Below, piece after piece: positions 1 through 6,863 of a stretch of 64,000 nucleotides of DNA (position 1 is its first letter; the number at the start of each line of letters is the position of its first letter). Below the pieces are notes generated by a model. The model made no database searches. It was not told the DNA's origin and saw only the letters and a program-made list of their open reading frames with translations. Origin of the DNA: Ihuprevotella massiliensis (GTDB lineage: Bacteria; Bacteroidota; Bacteroidia; Bacteroidales; Bacteroidaceae); NCBI GenBank assembly GCA_900095835.1, contig LT608321.1, forward strand, positions 2,269,929 through 2,333,928. Reading direction: 5' to 3'. Made by a program: the position numbers and the translations under genes.

Positions 1-1
1 T

Positions 2-568
2 TTTGATTTCCAAACTTATTCGTTGCCCGACGGCTTTAAGTTGAAGAAAGTGACAGTGGAGCAAGTGCCCGCAACATTTATATTGCAACCATCTGTTGCA
101 GACGATTATAAAACGCAAAATACTAATTTCCCTAGCACTTTTGGTTATCTGCCCAATGGTAGTTATAAGCTGTGGGACAACGCCGCGGGGACTTTGACGA
201 GCAATGATTTTGCCTCTTGGCAAAAAAGTCCATGGGGGGCGGCTGGAGATCCAAAGCCCGACATGTATCTGAGGGGGCACTTTTATATGCCACCTCATAA
301 GGCAGCTCTTTCTCCCGACTATTTCGGCACGAACAAGCATGGCAACATGTCTTTCCTTCGCTTTGTGTTCACCGACAAGCGCAATGAGACCCACGTGCGC
401 CTATATCGACTGGGTAGTTCAGATAGTCCTGGTCTATGTAGCATTTTGCCATCAGCCAACTATCAGATTCGTATCAATTTGTTGGGACGAAATCAGGTGC
501 GCGATGAAAGCGACACCTATCTCAAGCAATTTGACGAAGGCACTGCGAAAGCAGCTTTTCTCAATTAG
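2..568 (+). CDS. C-terminal part of a possible fimbrillin-like surface protein (5' end outside window)
   Basis: The frame is open from the first bases of the window, so this is the 3' end of a longer gene; the TTG near position 23 is not a convincing start. About 189 residues are visible. They are rich in aromatic and polar residues and end with a stretch (SANYQIRINLLG) of the kind seen at the end of Bacteroidetes fimbrillin or DUF4906-type beta-sandwich proteins, where the last strands are preceded by the pattern x-Y-x-I-x-I-x-L. That resemblance is the only basis for the family suggestion. No lipobox or signal peptide can be judged because the N-terminus is missing. A hairpin terminator follows about 120 bases after the stop codon. 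It could equally be another exported beta-rich protein. Confidence 0.5.
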   Translation, partial: FDFQTYSLPDGFKLKKVTVEQVPATFILQPSVADDYKTQNTNFPSTFGYLPNGSYKLWDNAAGTLTSNDFASWQKSPWGAAGDPKPDMYLRGHFYMPPHKAALSPDYFGTNKHGNMSFLRFVFTDKRNETHVRLYRLGSSDSPGLCSILPSANYQIRINLLGRNQVRDESDTYLKQFDEGTAKAAFLN

Positions 569-689
569 CCAAGCTACGAGAGGTTTGTTTTGAGTTTCCT
601 TCTCGGGCTTGCGCTTTTTGAGCCAGTATAGGGGACAAGCGCCTTGCAGGGCGCTCGACATTTCCCCTAGAGATAAAAAAACAACGAAA

Positions 690-718
690 GAGGACGCAAT
701 GTTTTGCGCCCTCTTTTT
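690..718 (+). terminator. Rho-independent terminator
   Basis: GAGGACGCAA (690-699) pairs with TTGCGCCCTC (704-713) apart from one mismatch, with a four-base loop, and is followed by a T run. It would end transcription of the gene stopping at 568. Confidence 0.7.
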
Positions 719-763
719 GGATACTTTATCCCAAATCGGTCATTAGACCGTTATAGTGCTTTT

Positions 764-943
764 ATGTGGGATGCCTCACGAAATGTGGAAGTCGGTGCTA
801 TTTTATGCGGAGAAGGGTGGAGTTTTTCAAAATTTATTGCTACATTTGCTCGATTCTATGGTTTAGCGTCTGAAAAGCTCACCGCCAGTGTGGTCAAAGC
901 AGCGCAAAAGATGGGTTTTGACTTGCCAAGTTGTGATCCCTAG
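764..943 (+). CDS. Doubtful small hypothetical protein, 59 aa
   Basis: From ATG 764 a 59-residue frame runs to TAG at 941-943. The frame is open further upstream, but that part lies inside the terminator hairpin, so ATG 764 is the only plausible start. The product has one cysteine pair region (LPSCDP at the end) and an aromatic centre (FSKFIATFARFYG). I recognise no family. No clear promoter or ribosome-binding site is visible, and the region may be a decayed remnant between the terminator and the following repeat block. Confidence 0.22.
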   Translation: MWDASRNVEVGAILCGEGWSFSKFIATFARFYGLASEKLTASVVKAAQKMGFDLPSCDP

Positions 944-952
944 ATGCTAACG

Positions 953-1180
953 TCTGTTTTAGACATTAGACGTTAGACGTTTATTAGACGTTAGAGGTTA
1001 GACGTTAGACGTTAGAAGGCTGGCGCGGTTGGACCCTTTTCCGCAGGGCGCTAATGTCTAACCTCTAATCTCCAACCTCTAATCTCTAACCTCTAACCTC
1101 TAACGTCTAATGTCTAACGTCTAGTGTCTAGCGTCTAGTGTCTAGTGTCTAACGTCTAATGTCTAACGTCTAACGTCTAT
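953..1180. repeat. Heptad inverted-arm repeat block
   Basis: The left arm (about 956-1016) is made of GACGTTA-type heptads, the centre (about 1018-1053) is a GC-rich core containing GCGCGGTTGGAC and CCGCAGGGCGC, and the right arm (about 1054-1180) is made of TCTAACG, TCTAACC and TCTAGTG heptads. The arms are reverse complements, so a transcript could fold into a long imperfect hairpin. The right arm ends one base before the holB start codon. Confidence 0.9.
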
Positions 1181-1181
1181 T

Positions 1182-2309
1182 ATGTTTCAACAATCTCTAT
1201 ATCATCAGTTGCAAAGCCAGTGGCGTGCGGGGCGTTTGCCGCATGCCATCCTCCTCGATGGTCCGGAAGGTGCTGGACACATGGCGGTGGCGCTCGACTT
1301 TGCGCGCCTGCTGCTGTGTGAAACACCGCAACAGCATGGTGAGGAACAACAAGCCTGTGGCACTTGCCCCGGATGTGCCATGACGCACAAATGGGCGCAC
1401 CCCGACTTGCATTTTGTCTTCCCCGTGATTCGCCCCAAGAATGCGTCGAGCACCACAAGCGTGGTGAGCGACCTCTGGCTCAAAGAGTGGCGCAAGATGC
1501 TCTCGGAGACCACGCATTTCGACCTCGCACAGTGGGAAATGGAAATGGGCATCGAGAACCAACAACCGCAGATCTTTGCCGATGAGAGCGACGAACTGGT
1601 GCGCAAATTGTCACTGACGCCTTCGCAAGGGGGCTGGCGCGTGGTGGTGGTGTGGTTGCCCGAACTCATGCACCCTGCCTGTGCCAACAAGCTCCTCAAG
1701 CTCCTCGAAGAACCGCCCACACGGACGGTGTTTCTCCTCGTGAGCCATCGCGCGGAGGGGATTTTGCCCACCATCCTCTCGCGTACACAACGACTGGCGG
1801 TGCGCGCCATTCCAGAAGCGGAGATAGCGGAGCACCTGCGGCGTGAACGGGGCATTTCGCCCGAAGATGCGGCTTATGTGGCGCACACGGCGCAGGGCAA
1901 CTATGTGCGGGCGCTACGTTTGCTCTCTGTGGGGCACGACGAACAGGAGTTTCTCGACATGTTTGCGCTCTTGATGCGCAAGTGCTACCTGCGCGACATC
2001 AAGGAGATGCACGCGTGGAGTGAGCGCGTGGCGAGTTGGGGACGCGAGCGTCAGAAGGCTTTCTTGGACTATGCGCTGCGGATGGTGCGCGAGAATTTCA
2101 TCATGAACTTCCACCGCCCGGAATTGAACTATATGACCCGCGCGGAGGAGGAGTTTTCGGTGCGCTTTTCGCCTTTCATCAATGAGGGTAATGTGCTGGG
2201 TATCTCCGACGAACTTGCCCTTGCTCGACGCGACATCGCGCAAAATGTGAACGCCAAAATGGTGTTCTTCGACTTTGCCCTCAAAATGATTGTGCTGTTG
2301 ATTTCTTAG
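1182..2309 (+). CDS. holB: DNA polymerase III subunit delta' (HolB)
   Basis: This 375-residue protein is the delta' subunit of the clamp loader, which opens the sliding clamp and loads it on primed DNA. The N-terminal AAA-type fold has the family's poor P-loop (GPEGAGHM, no GKT), the four-cysteine zinc region (C at about 46, then CGTCPGC), and the typical sequence HPDLHFVFPV. The middle carries NKLLKLLEEPPTRTVFLLVSH and the sensor region LPTILSRTQ, both hallmarks of DnaX-like and delta' proteins. The C-terminal third is the helical collar domain. The start ATG at 1182 directly follows a heptad repeat (...GTCTATT-ATG), so no normal ribosome-binding site can be seen. Bacteroidetes genes often lack a strong Shine-Dalgarno. 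It stands alone and ends before a terminator. Confidence 0.92.
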   Translation: MFQQSLYHQLQSQWRAGRLPHAILLDGPEGAGHMAVALDFARLLLCETPQQHGEEQQACGTCPGCAMTHKWAHPDLHFVFPVIRPKNASSTTSVVSDLWLKEWRKMLSETTHFDLAQWEMEMGIENQQPQIFADESDELVRKLSLTPSQGGWRVVVVWLPELMHPACANKLLKLLEEPPTRTVFLLVSHRAEGILPTILSRTQRLAVRAIPEAEIAEHLRRERGISPEDAAYVAHTAQGNYVRALRLLSVGHDEQEFLDMFALLMRKCYLRDIKEMHAWSERVASWGRERQKAFLDYALRMVRENFIMNFHRPELNYMTRAEEEFSVRFSPFINEGNVLGISDELALARRDIAQNVNAKMVFFDFALKMIVLLIS

Positions 2310-2340
2310 ACGTTAGATGTTAGACATTAGAGGTTAGAAT
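2310..2340. repeat. Heptad repeat arm after holB
   Basis: GACGTTA, GATGTTA, GACATTA and GAGGTTA heptads start right after the holB stop codon and run into the following terminator stem. Confidence 0.8.
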
Positions 2341-2376
2341 AAGAGCAGAGGACATTGTGCCCTCTGCTCTTATTTT
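2341..2376 (+). terminator. Rho-independent terminator after holB
   Basis: AAGAGCAGAGG (2341-2351) pairs perfectly with CCTCTGCTCTT (2361-2371); a short T run follows. Confidence 0.8.
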
Positions 2377-2460
2377 GGCTAGATGTTCTAGATGTTCTAG
2401 TAGTACTAGTGGTTCTAGTCCAATCTCTAACGTCTAAATTCTAACGTCTAACCTCTAATA
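2377..2460. repeat. CTAG-rich and heptad repeats
   Basis: Decamers of the kind TAGATGTTC (three to four copies with drift) are followed by TCTAACG-type heptads to 2460. Confidence 0.7.
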
Positions 2461-2467
2461 ACCACAA

Positions 2468-2504
2468 ATCCCCACTCACCTGCAAAGATGAGTGGGGATA
2501 TTAT
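2468..2504. terminator. Hairpin, probable terminator (ATCCCCACTCA stem)
   Basis: ATCCCCACTCA (2468-2478) pairs with TGAGTGGGGAT (2489-2499). The same stem recurs at 6623-6659 with a much better T run, so it is a dispersed terminator-like module. Confidence 0.55.
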
Positions 2505-2508
2505 TATA

Positions 2509-2645
2509 GCGTAATCTGTATTTTAGAGGGCAGTTGCGATGGGCTGTCCATTGCTGCAAGATTCTAACGCCTAATTGCCTCCGAGGCGAGCGAAGCCGAA
2601 GCCGAGCGAAAAAGGGTCCGCGACCCTCTAACGTCTAATGTCTAA
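2509..2645. repeat. 137-bp dispersed repeat, copy 1
   Basis: This stretch is nearly identical, in the same orientation, to 4573-4710. It contains GCGTAATCTGT, CCATTGCTGCAAGATTC, a GAGGCGAGCGAAGCCGAAGC segment and a GGGTC-CGC-GACCC hairpin, then enters heptads. The two copies flank the antiporter gene. Positions 2646-2807 carry more heptads, a GGGTC-ACG-GACCC hairpin and no gene. Confidence 0.85.
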
Positions 2646-2807
2646 CCTCTAATGTCTAAAAAGGGTCACGGACCCTTTTATGCTCGGCTTCGTCTGCACT
2701 GCGTTCCGCTCGCTTTCGTTGCCCGCGCAACGGCATCGGCAAGTCTTTTACATCAAACAGCCAACCACCGCAAGCCGTTACGCAACCACGCACGCCCCAA
2801 AGCGACC

Positions 2808-4400
2808 TCATTCTTTCAGCAGGCGCTCTTCTTCCAAGTCGATGCGGTGAATGAAGTGTCGAATAATCTCCTCGTCCACCCTTTCGTTCTCGTTATTCAA
2901 CTTGATCAGCCACAACCGCTGTTCGTTCAGTATGTTATGATAGTTCTTGCGCAGCTCGTCATCGTACAATGTGGCCAACCCTTCGCTCTCCAACTGCTCG
3001 TTCCAGTGCGTAACCAGGCTGTTCAACAGGGCCGAACGCGCAACATCCTCACACCTATTGTTGCGTTGAAGGAAATCCAGACTGACCTGTGCCATACCAA
3101 TTCGTATGATGCGTTCCGTCTCTTCGGGCGGCAGATGGTCGTCGTAGTTGGGAAATTTCACCCATTTAAGCAGCACTGGGAGCGTTAAACCCTGAAAAAC
3201 AAGTGTGAGCGTAATCACCACAAAGGTGATATACAGCATCATGCTGCGTTCGGGAAAGGGCGTCTGTGTGCCTGGAATGTAGAGCGGAATGGCCAAAGCA
3301 GCCGCCAACGACACCACGCCGCGCATGCCCGTCCACCCTAAGACCAAGGGACCGACTATTCCTTGCGAACGCGCATCGGCCACAGTGATGAACTTACTCA
3401 TAAAGCGCGTGACGAACACCGCGCTAAACGCGGCACCCATACGTATTACCACCAGCGCGCCCGTAATCAGCAGTCCGTAGGCTGTTGCAGTCCAAAGGTT
3501 AACGCCATCGGCTTTAAGTCCAGCCATTATCTCGGGCAAGTCTAGTCCGATAAAAAGGAAAGCCAACCCGTTGAGCAAGAATATAAGGAAGTTCCACACG
3601 TTCTCGGCCCGCAGTCTAGACGAGGAACCGATGATGAGTATTCGGCGATAGCTGAAATACAAGCCGCCGCTAACCACCGACAATACGCCCGAAGCCTCAA
3701 CCGTTTCGGCACAGATGTACATCAAGTAGGGGCTGATGATGGAGAACATGGTGTCGATATTCTCGTCCATCGGCAGCCATTTGTGCAGCTTGATAAGCAC
3801 ATACGACAGCAACACGCCCACACCTGCACCGCCAATAACCATCCAAACGAACGAGGCGGCGGCCTGATGCCACACAAATTGGCCCGTACCAACGGCGATA
3901 AGGGCAAACTTTACGATGATAAGCGAACTGGCATCATTGAACAAACTCTCGCCTTCGAGCATGGCCGACACGCGCCGCGGCACTTTAACAAACTTCATGA
4001 TGGCCGCAGCCGACACGGCATCGGGCGGCGAAACGATGCCGCCAATCAAGAAACCTAGGGCAACAGAGAACCCTGGAATGAACGTGTTGGCAATATACCC
4101 TACAACCAAAGCCGTAATAAACACAACGATAAAAGCGAACGAACCGATGATGCGCCGCCAGTGCCACAGCTCTTTCCACGAGTTGGCCGCTGCGGCCTCA
4201 TAGAGTATCGGAGGAAGAAACACGAGGAATATCACATCGGGATGGATGCGCAAACGGGGCATGCCGGGGACGAAACTCAGGGCTATGCCGCCCAAAACAA
4301 GCATCACGGGATAGGCCACCTTGATGCGATGGCTAACCATCACCAGCAAACAGATGGCTACAATCAGCAGAATAGATACGACAAGTTGGTGTTCAATCAT
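2808..4400 (-). CDS. Na+/H+ antiporter, CPA1 (NhaP/YjcE) family
   Basis: A 530-residue inner-membrane protein with about twelve hydrophobic segments in the first 420 residues. The motif FLPPILYEAA (about 61-70) and the ion-binding helix with SPPDAVSA (about 124-131, family ND/PD motif) identify a CPA1 cation/proton antiporter; EGESLFNDASS (about 150-160) is the other family signature. The last 110 residues form a hydrophilic, charged cytosolic tail typical of long bacterial NhaP-like proteins. It would exchange Na+ (or K+) for protons and help pH and salt balance. It is a single gene; both sides carry copies of the same 137-bp repeat, so recombination could delete it. Ion specificity cannot be read from sequence. 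Confidence 0.88.
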   Translation of the reverse strand: MIEHQLVVSILLIVAICLLVMVSHRIKVAYPVMLVLGGIALSFVPGMPRLRIHPDVIFLVFLPPILYEAAAANSWKELWHWRRIIGSFAFIVVFITALVVGYIANTFIPGFSVALGFLIGGIVSPPDAVSAAAIMKFVKVPRRVSAMLEGESLFNDASSLIIVKFALIAVGTGQFVWHQAAASFVWMVIGGAGVGVLLSYVLIKLHKWLPMDENIDTMFSIISPYLMYICAETVEASGVLSVVSGGLYFSYRRILIIGSSSRLRAENVWNFLIFLLNGLAFLFIGLDLPEIMAGLKADGVNLWTATAYGLLITGALVVIRMGAAFSAVFVTRFMSKFITVADARSQGIVGPLVLGWTGMRGVVSLAAALAIPLYIPGTQTPFPERSMMLYITFVVITLTLVFQGLTLPVLLKWVKFPNYDDHLPPEETERIIRIGMAQVSLDFLQRNNRCEDVARSALLNSLVTHWNEQLESEGLATLYDDELRKNYHNILNEQRLWLIKLNNENERVDEEIIRHFIHRIDLEEERLLKE

Positions 4401-4472
4401 ATTGAGTTGACGAGTTGATGAGTTGATGAGTTGACGTCGAAGTCATCTAGACTTTTAAAATCTCTACAAGTT

Positions 4473-4578
4473 GAGAGGAGTTTATTATCTTTGTACTGTA
4501 AAAACCAAGATAAACACTCCTCTCATGTACGAAGTTCTGGACAAAGATACAATATTCTTGAATCTTTTGCGCGCGTAA
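4473..4578 (+). pseudogene. Probable 5' remnant of an insertion sequence (leader hairpin and first 17 transposase codons)
   Basis: ATG 4525 opens a 17-codon frame (MYEVLDKDTIFLNLLRA), which resembles from memory the N-terminus of Bacteroidetes IS5-type transposases (M-x-x-L-x-K-D-T-I). It stops exactly where the 137-bp repeat copy 2 begins, so the rest is lost. Upstream are a TATCTTTG -7 box (4486-4493) and inverted arms GAGAGGAGTTTAT and ATAAACACTCCTCTC, which place the start codon just after a strong leader hairpin, a common layout for regulated transposase genes. The family assignment is weak. Confidence 0.35.
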
Positions 4579-4710
4579 TCTGTGTTTTAGAGGGCAGTTG
4601 CAATAGCAATGTCCATTGCTGCAAGATTCTAACGCCTAATTGCCTCCGAGGCGAGCGAAGCCGAAGCCGAGCGAAAAAGGGTCCGCGACCCTCTAACGTC
4701 TAACGTCTAA
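4573..4710. repeat. 137-bp dispersed repeat, copy 2
   Basis: It matches 2509-2645 almost base for base in the same orientation, differing mainly in a few bases after GGGCAGTTGC. It truncates the transposase-like frame before it. A further GGGTC-TGC-GACCC hairpin follows at about 4715-4728. Confidence 0.85.
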
Positions 4711-4739
4711 CAAGGGTCTGCGACCCCCTAACATCTACT

Positions 4740-5450
4740 TTATACTTGTGCGCTATGGCTATCAATCTCGTGGGCTTCGATTTCAACGACTCCGCGCTTC
4801 ACCTTGCCTTCGTAGGTGACAAAATAGATGCCTTTGGCGGGCGTCCATTCCATACAGAAGAGTTCCGCAGGACTGTTAAAGCCATTTCGCTTGATATTGT
4901 GCAAAGCCCAAGTCTTGGATCTGCCACTGCGTTTAAGACCGCTCTCTACAAATTCGCCATTGTTGACAATGAGGAAAGATTCAGACGTTTTCTCGGGAGG
5001 AAGAACGGTCACTGCACCATTGGTTTCGAAGAGCACATCTTCCACATCAAACATCGAGAAGATGCCTTTCTGTCGGAGGAGCAAACGAAATTGTTCCATC
5101 TCCAGGCTATTGCGCTTGAAGTTTTTGAAATTGATAATCCCATCTTTGACGAGAAACACGCTCTCTCCTTTGATGAAATGTCTCAAGCGTGCCGAGCGCA
5201 TGGCAAAGCGCACGAGCATGTTGAAGCCCGTCCACACCGCCAAAGCAAAGAGGATGTGCCACATGGACATGTCGGGATTGTACAAGACACCACCGACCAA
5301 AGCACCAATCACGAAGGCGCTCACGGTGTCGAGGGGAGTGATTTGTGCCATTTGTGCCTTGCCGGCGAGGCGCAGAAATACCAAAATGCCAATCATGCCC
5401 GTGACCAGTTTAAGGGCAATGCTGAGGTAGGGAGTCAAGATTTCCATCAT
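4740..5450 (-). CDS. DUF421 (YetF-type) membrane protein
   Basis: The 236-residue product has three N-terminal transmembrane helices (about 10-28, 38-58, 63-82) followed by a cytosolic alpha/beta domain. The sequence FLRLAGKAQMAQITPLDTVS is the family's opening signature and the soluble part has the typical alternating strands (GESVFLVKDGIINFKNFKRN, then LLLRQKGIFSMFDVEDVLFE). DUF421 proteins such as Bacillus YetF are linked to spore membrane or stress roles, but no reaction is known. It is a lone gene. There are two adjacent ATG codons; I took the upstream one. Its 3' end abuts a repeat block. Confidence 0.85.
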   Translation of the reverse strand: MMEILTPYLSIALKLVTGMIGILVFLRLAGKAQMAQITPLDTVSAFVIGALVGGVLYNPDMSMWHILFALAVWTGFNMLVRFAMRSARLRHFIKGESVFLVKDGIINFKNFKRNSLEMEQFRLLLRQKGIFSMFDVEDVLFETNGAVTVLPPEKTSESFLIVNNGEFVESGLKRSGRSKTWALHNIKRNGFNSPAELFCMEWTPAKGIYFVTYEGKVKRGVVEIEAHEIDSHSAQV

Positions 5451-5599
5451 AATAAAATCGTTTTAGAAAATAGAGAGCTGTGGAATGAATGAGTTGAATA
5501 AATGATATAAGTTTACTGTGCTGCAAAAGTACAATTATATTCTTGTTTTCCCAACGATTCTTGGTAGAAATATACGTGAATGAATGCTTGGTATTTGGC

Positions 5600-5630
5600 T
5601 TGCTGGTGCGTAGATTATTGCGTACCTTTG
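5600..5630 (+). promoter_or_regulatory. Bacteroidetes-type promoter for the 5692 gene
   Basis: TTG (5600-5602), 20-nt spacer and TACCTTTG (5623-5630) match the Bacteroidetes sigma -33/-7 consensus (TTTG, TAnnTTTG). The start codon lies about 60 nt downstream. Confidence 0.75.
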
Positions 5631-5691
5631 CACCGCTCAATTCTATTGAGCTCTCAGAAAAGTTTTTCTCCTCTTACAGAACTTCTCCTCG

Positions 5692-6471
5692 ATGAAAAAA
5701 ATAGTCTTCCTTGTGATGGGCATTTTAGCCTATCTTCCCACCTACTCGCAAATGCTGTTTTCAGAAAATCTCACGATGAACATAGATAGCACAAAGACCA
5801 TCCAAGGTTCTTTGTTTCCTGTGTTGGATTTCAAAACAGAGAAAGAGAATGTGCTGACCTTAAAAAATACTGCCAATCTCAACATCTTGATCAACCATAA
5901 TCGCGTCATCAACTTCATCAACAAACTCGAATTTTCGACATACGGAGATAAAGTGACGATGAGTGGCGGCTATGTGCATCTTGAATATCGTTATCTCTTA
6001 AATCGTGCCTTCGAGGTTTATCCTTATGCAGAGTCGCAATGGGCAGAGAGCCGCGGAATGCTGTATAAAGTGTCGAGTGGGCTGCTGTCACGAGTTCGAC
6101 TGATCAACAGTGAGAAAGTGTTGATGTTTGCTTCAGCTGGTGTTTTCTATGAGTTTGAAAAGTGGGAAAATCCCACTCCTCATGTTAGTCGCCCTTACGT
6201 CTTTAGCCGAAGTGTGAAGAGTCACTTATCGCTCAGTGTCAAGCACCGCATAAACGAGTCTTGGGAACTCACGACAACCGCGATTCATCAAGCCAGACCC
6301 GATCGTTATTTGAAGGCTGCACGATGGGGCGGAGCTGTGGACCTCAAATATAACATCACTCCCAGAATAGGGCTTAATGGGACTTATCGTCTCATTTATG
6401 ACACCGACCCGATAGTGCCTATCCGAAAGGATTATACTAACGTAGAGGCTGGTGTGAACATCTCCTTTTAA
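5692..6471 (+). CDS. Outer-membrane beta-barrel protein, unknown function (DUF481-like pattern)
   Basis: A 259-residue exported protein with a clear signal peptide (MKKIVFLVMGILAYLPTYSQ). The rest alternates polar and hydrophobic residues in strand-length blocks (LTLKNTANLNILINHN, INKLEFSTYGDK, YVHLEYRYLLNRAFEVYPYA, KSHLSLSVKHRI) and ends in an aromatic residue (VNISF), as expected for a beta-barrel inserted by BamA. The overall pattern recalls DUF481-type outer-membrane proteins, but I cannot assign a substrate. It has its own promoter, ends before a terminator at about 6623, and forms a single-gene unit. Confidence 0.75.
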   Translation: MKKIVFLVMGILAYLPTYSQMLFSENLTMNIDSTKTIQGSLFPVLDFKTEKENVLTLKNTANLNILINHNRVINFINKLEFSTYGDKVTMSGGYVHLEYRYLLNRAFEVYPYAESQWAESRGMLYKVSSGLLSRVRLINSEKVLMFASAGVFYEFEKWENPTPHVSRPYVFSRSVKSHLSLSVKHRINESWELTTTAIHQARPDRYLKAARWGGAVDLKYNITPRIGLNGTYRLIYDTDPIVPIRKDYTNVEAGVNISF

Positions 6472-6479
6472 GTAGACGA

Positions 6480-6621
6480 ATCTTGAGGTTAGACATTAGA
6501 CGTTAGACATTAGACGTTAGAGCCCTGCGGCGAAGAGTCCAACTGCGCTAGCCTTCTAACGTCTAACGTCTACTTTCTAACGTCTAGAAAGGGTCTGCGA
6601 CCCTCTAACGTCTAATAACAA
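6480..6621. repeat. Heptad inverted-arm block with core
   Basis: Left arm of GACATTA/GACGTTA heptads, core GCCCTGCGGCGAAGAGTCC...GCGCTAGCC, right arm of TCTAACG heptads, then a GGGTC-TGC-GACCC hairpin at about 6593-6605. Confidence 0.85.
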
Positions 6622-6622
6622 C

Positions 6623-6663
6623 AAATCCCCACTCATCCAGATAGGACGAGTGGGGATTTTTTG
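6623..6663 (+). terminator. Rho-independent terminator
   Basis: AAATCCCCACTC (6623-6634) pairs with GAGTGGGGATTT (6648-6659) and is followed by TTTTTT. It ends the 5692 gene unit; the same stem occurs at 2468. Confidence 0.85.
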
Positions 6664-6679
6664 TAGATAGTGGCTTTAT

Positions 6680-6862
6680 TAGAGTTTAGACGTTAGAGCC
6701 CTGCGGCGGAAAGTCCAACCGCGCTAGCATTTCTAATGCCTAACGTCTACTTTCTAACGTCTAAAAAGGGTCTGACCTTCTCTGTAGCGAAGCCGAGGCA
6801 AGCGAAACGCAGTGTAGCCGTAGCCGAGCAGAAAGGGTCCGTGACCCTCTAACGTCTAATCA
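6680..6862. repeat. Heptad/core/hairpin mosaic after the sialidase gene
   Basis: It has GACGTTAGAGCC, a GCGG...CCGCGCTAGC core, TCTAACG heptads, a CGAAGCCGAGGCAAGCG-type segment and a GGGTC-CGT-GACCC hairpin (about 6836-6848). It reaches to within two bases of the sialidase stop codon at 6864-6866. Confidence 0.85.
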
Positions 6863-6863
6863 A

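Noticed and set aside
4740-5492. 248-codon frame antisense to the DUF421 gene
   Set aside because: DUF421 signatures and transmembrane helices are on the minus strand.
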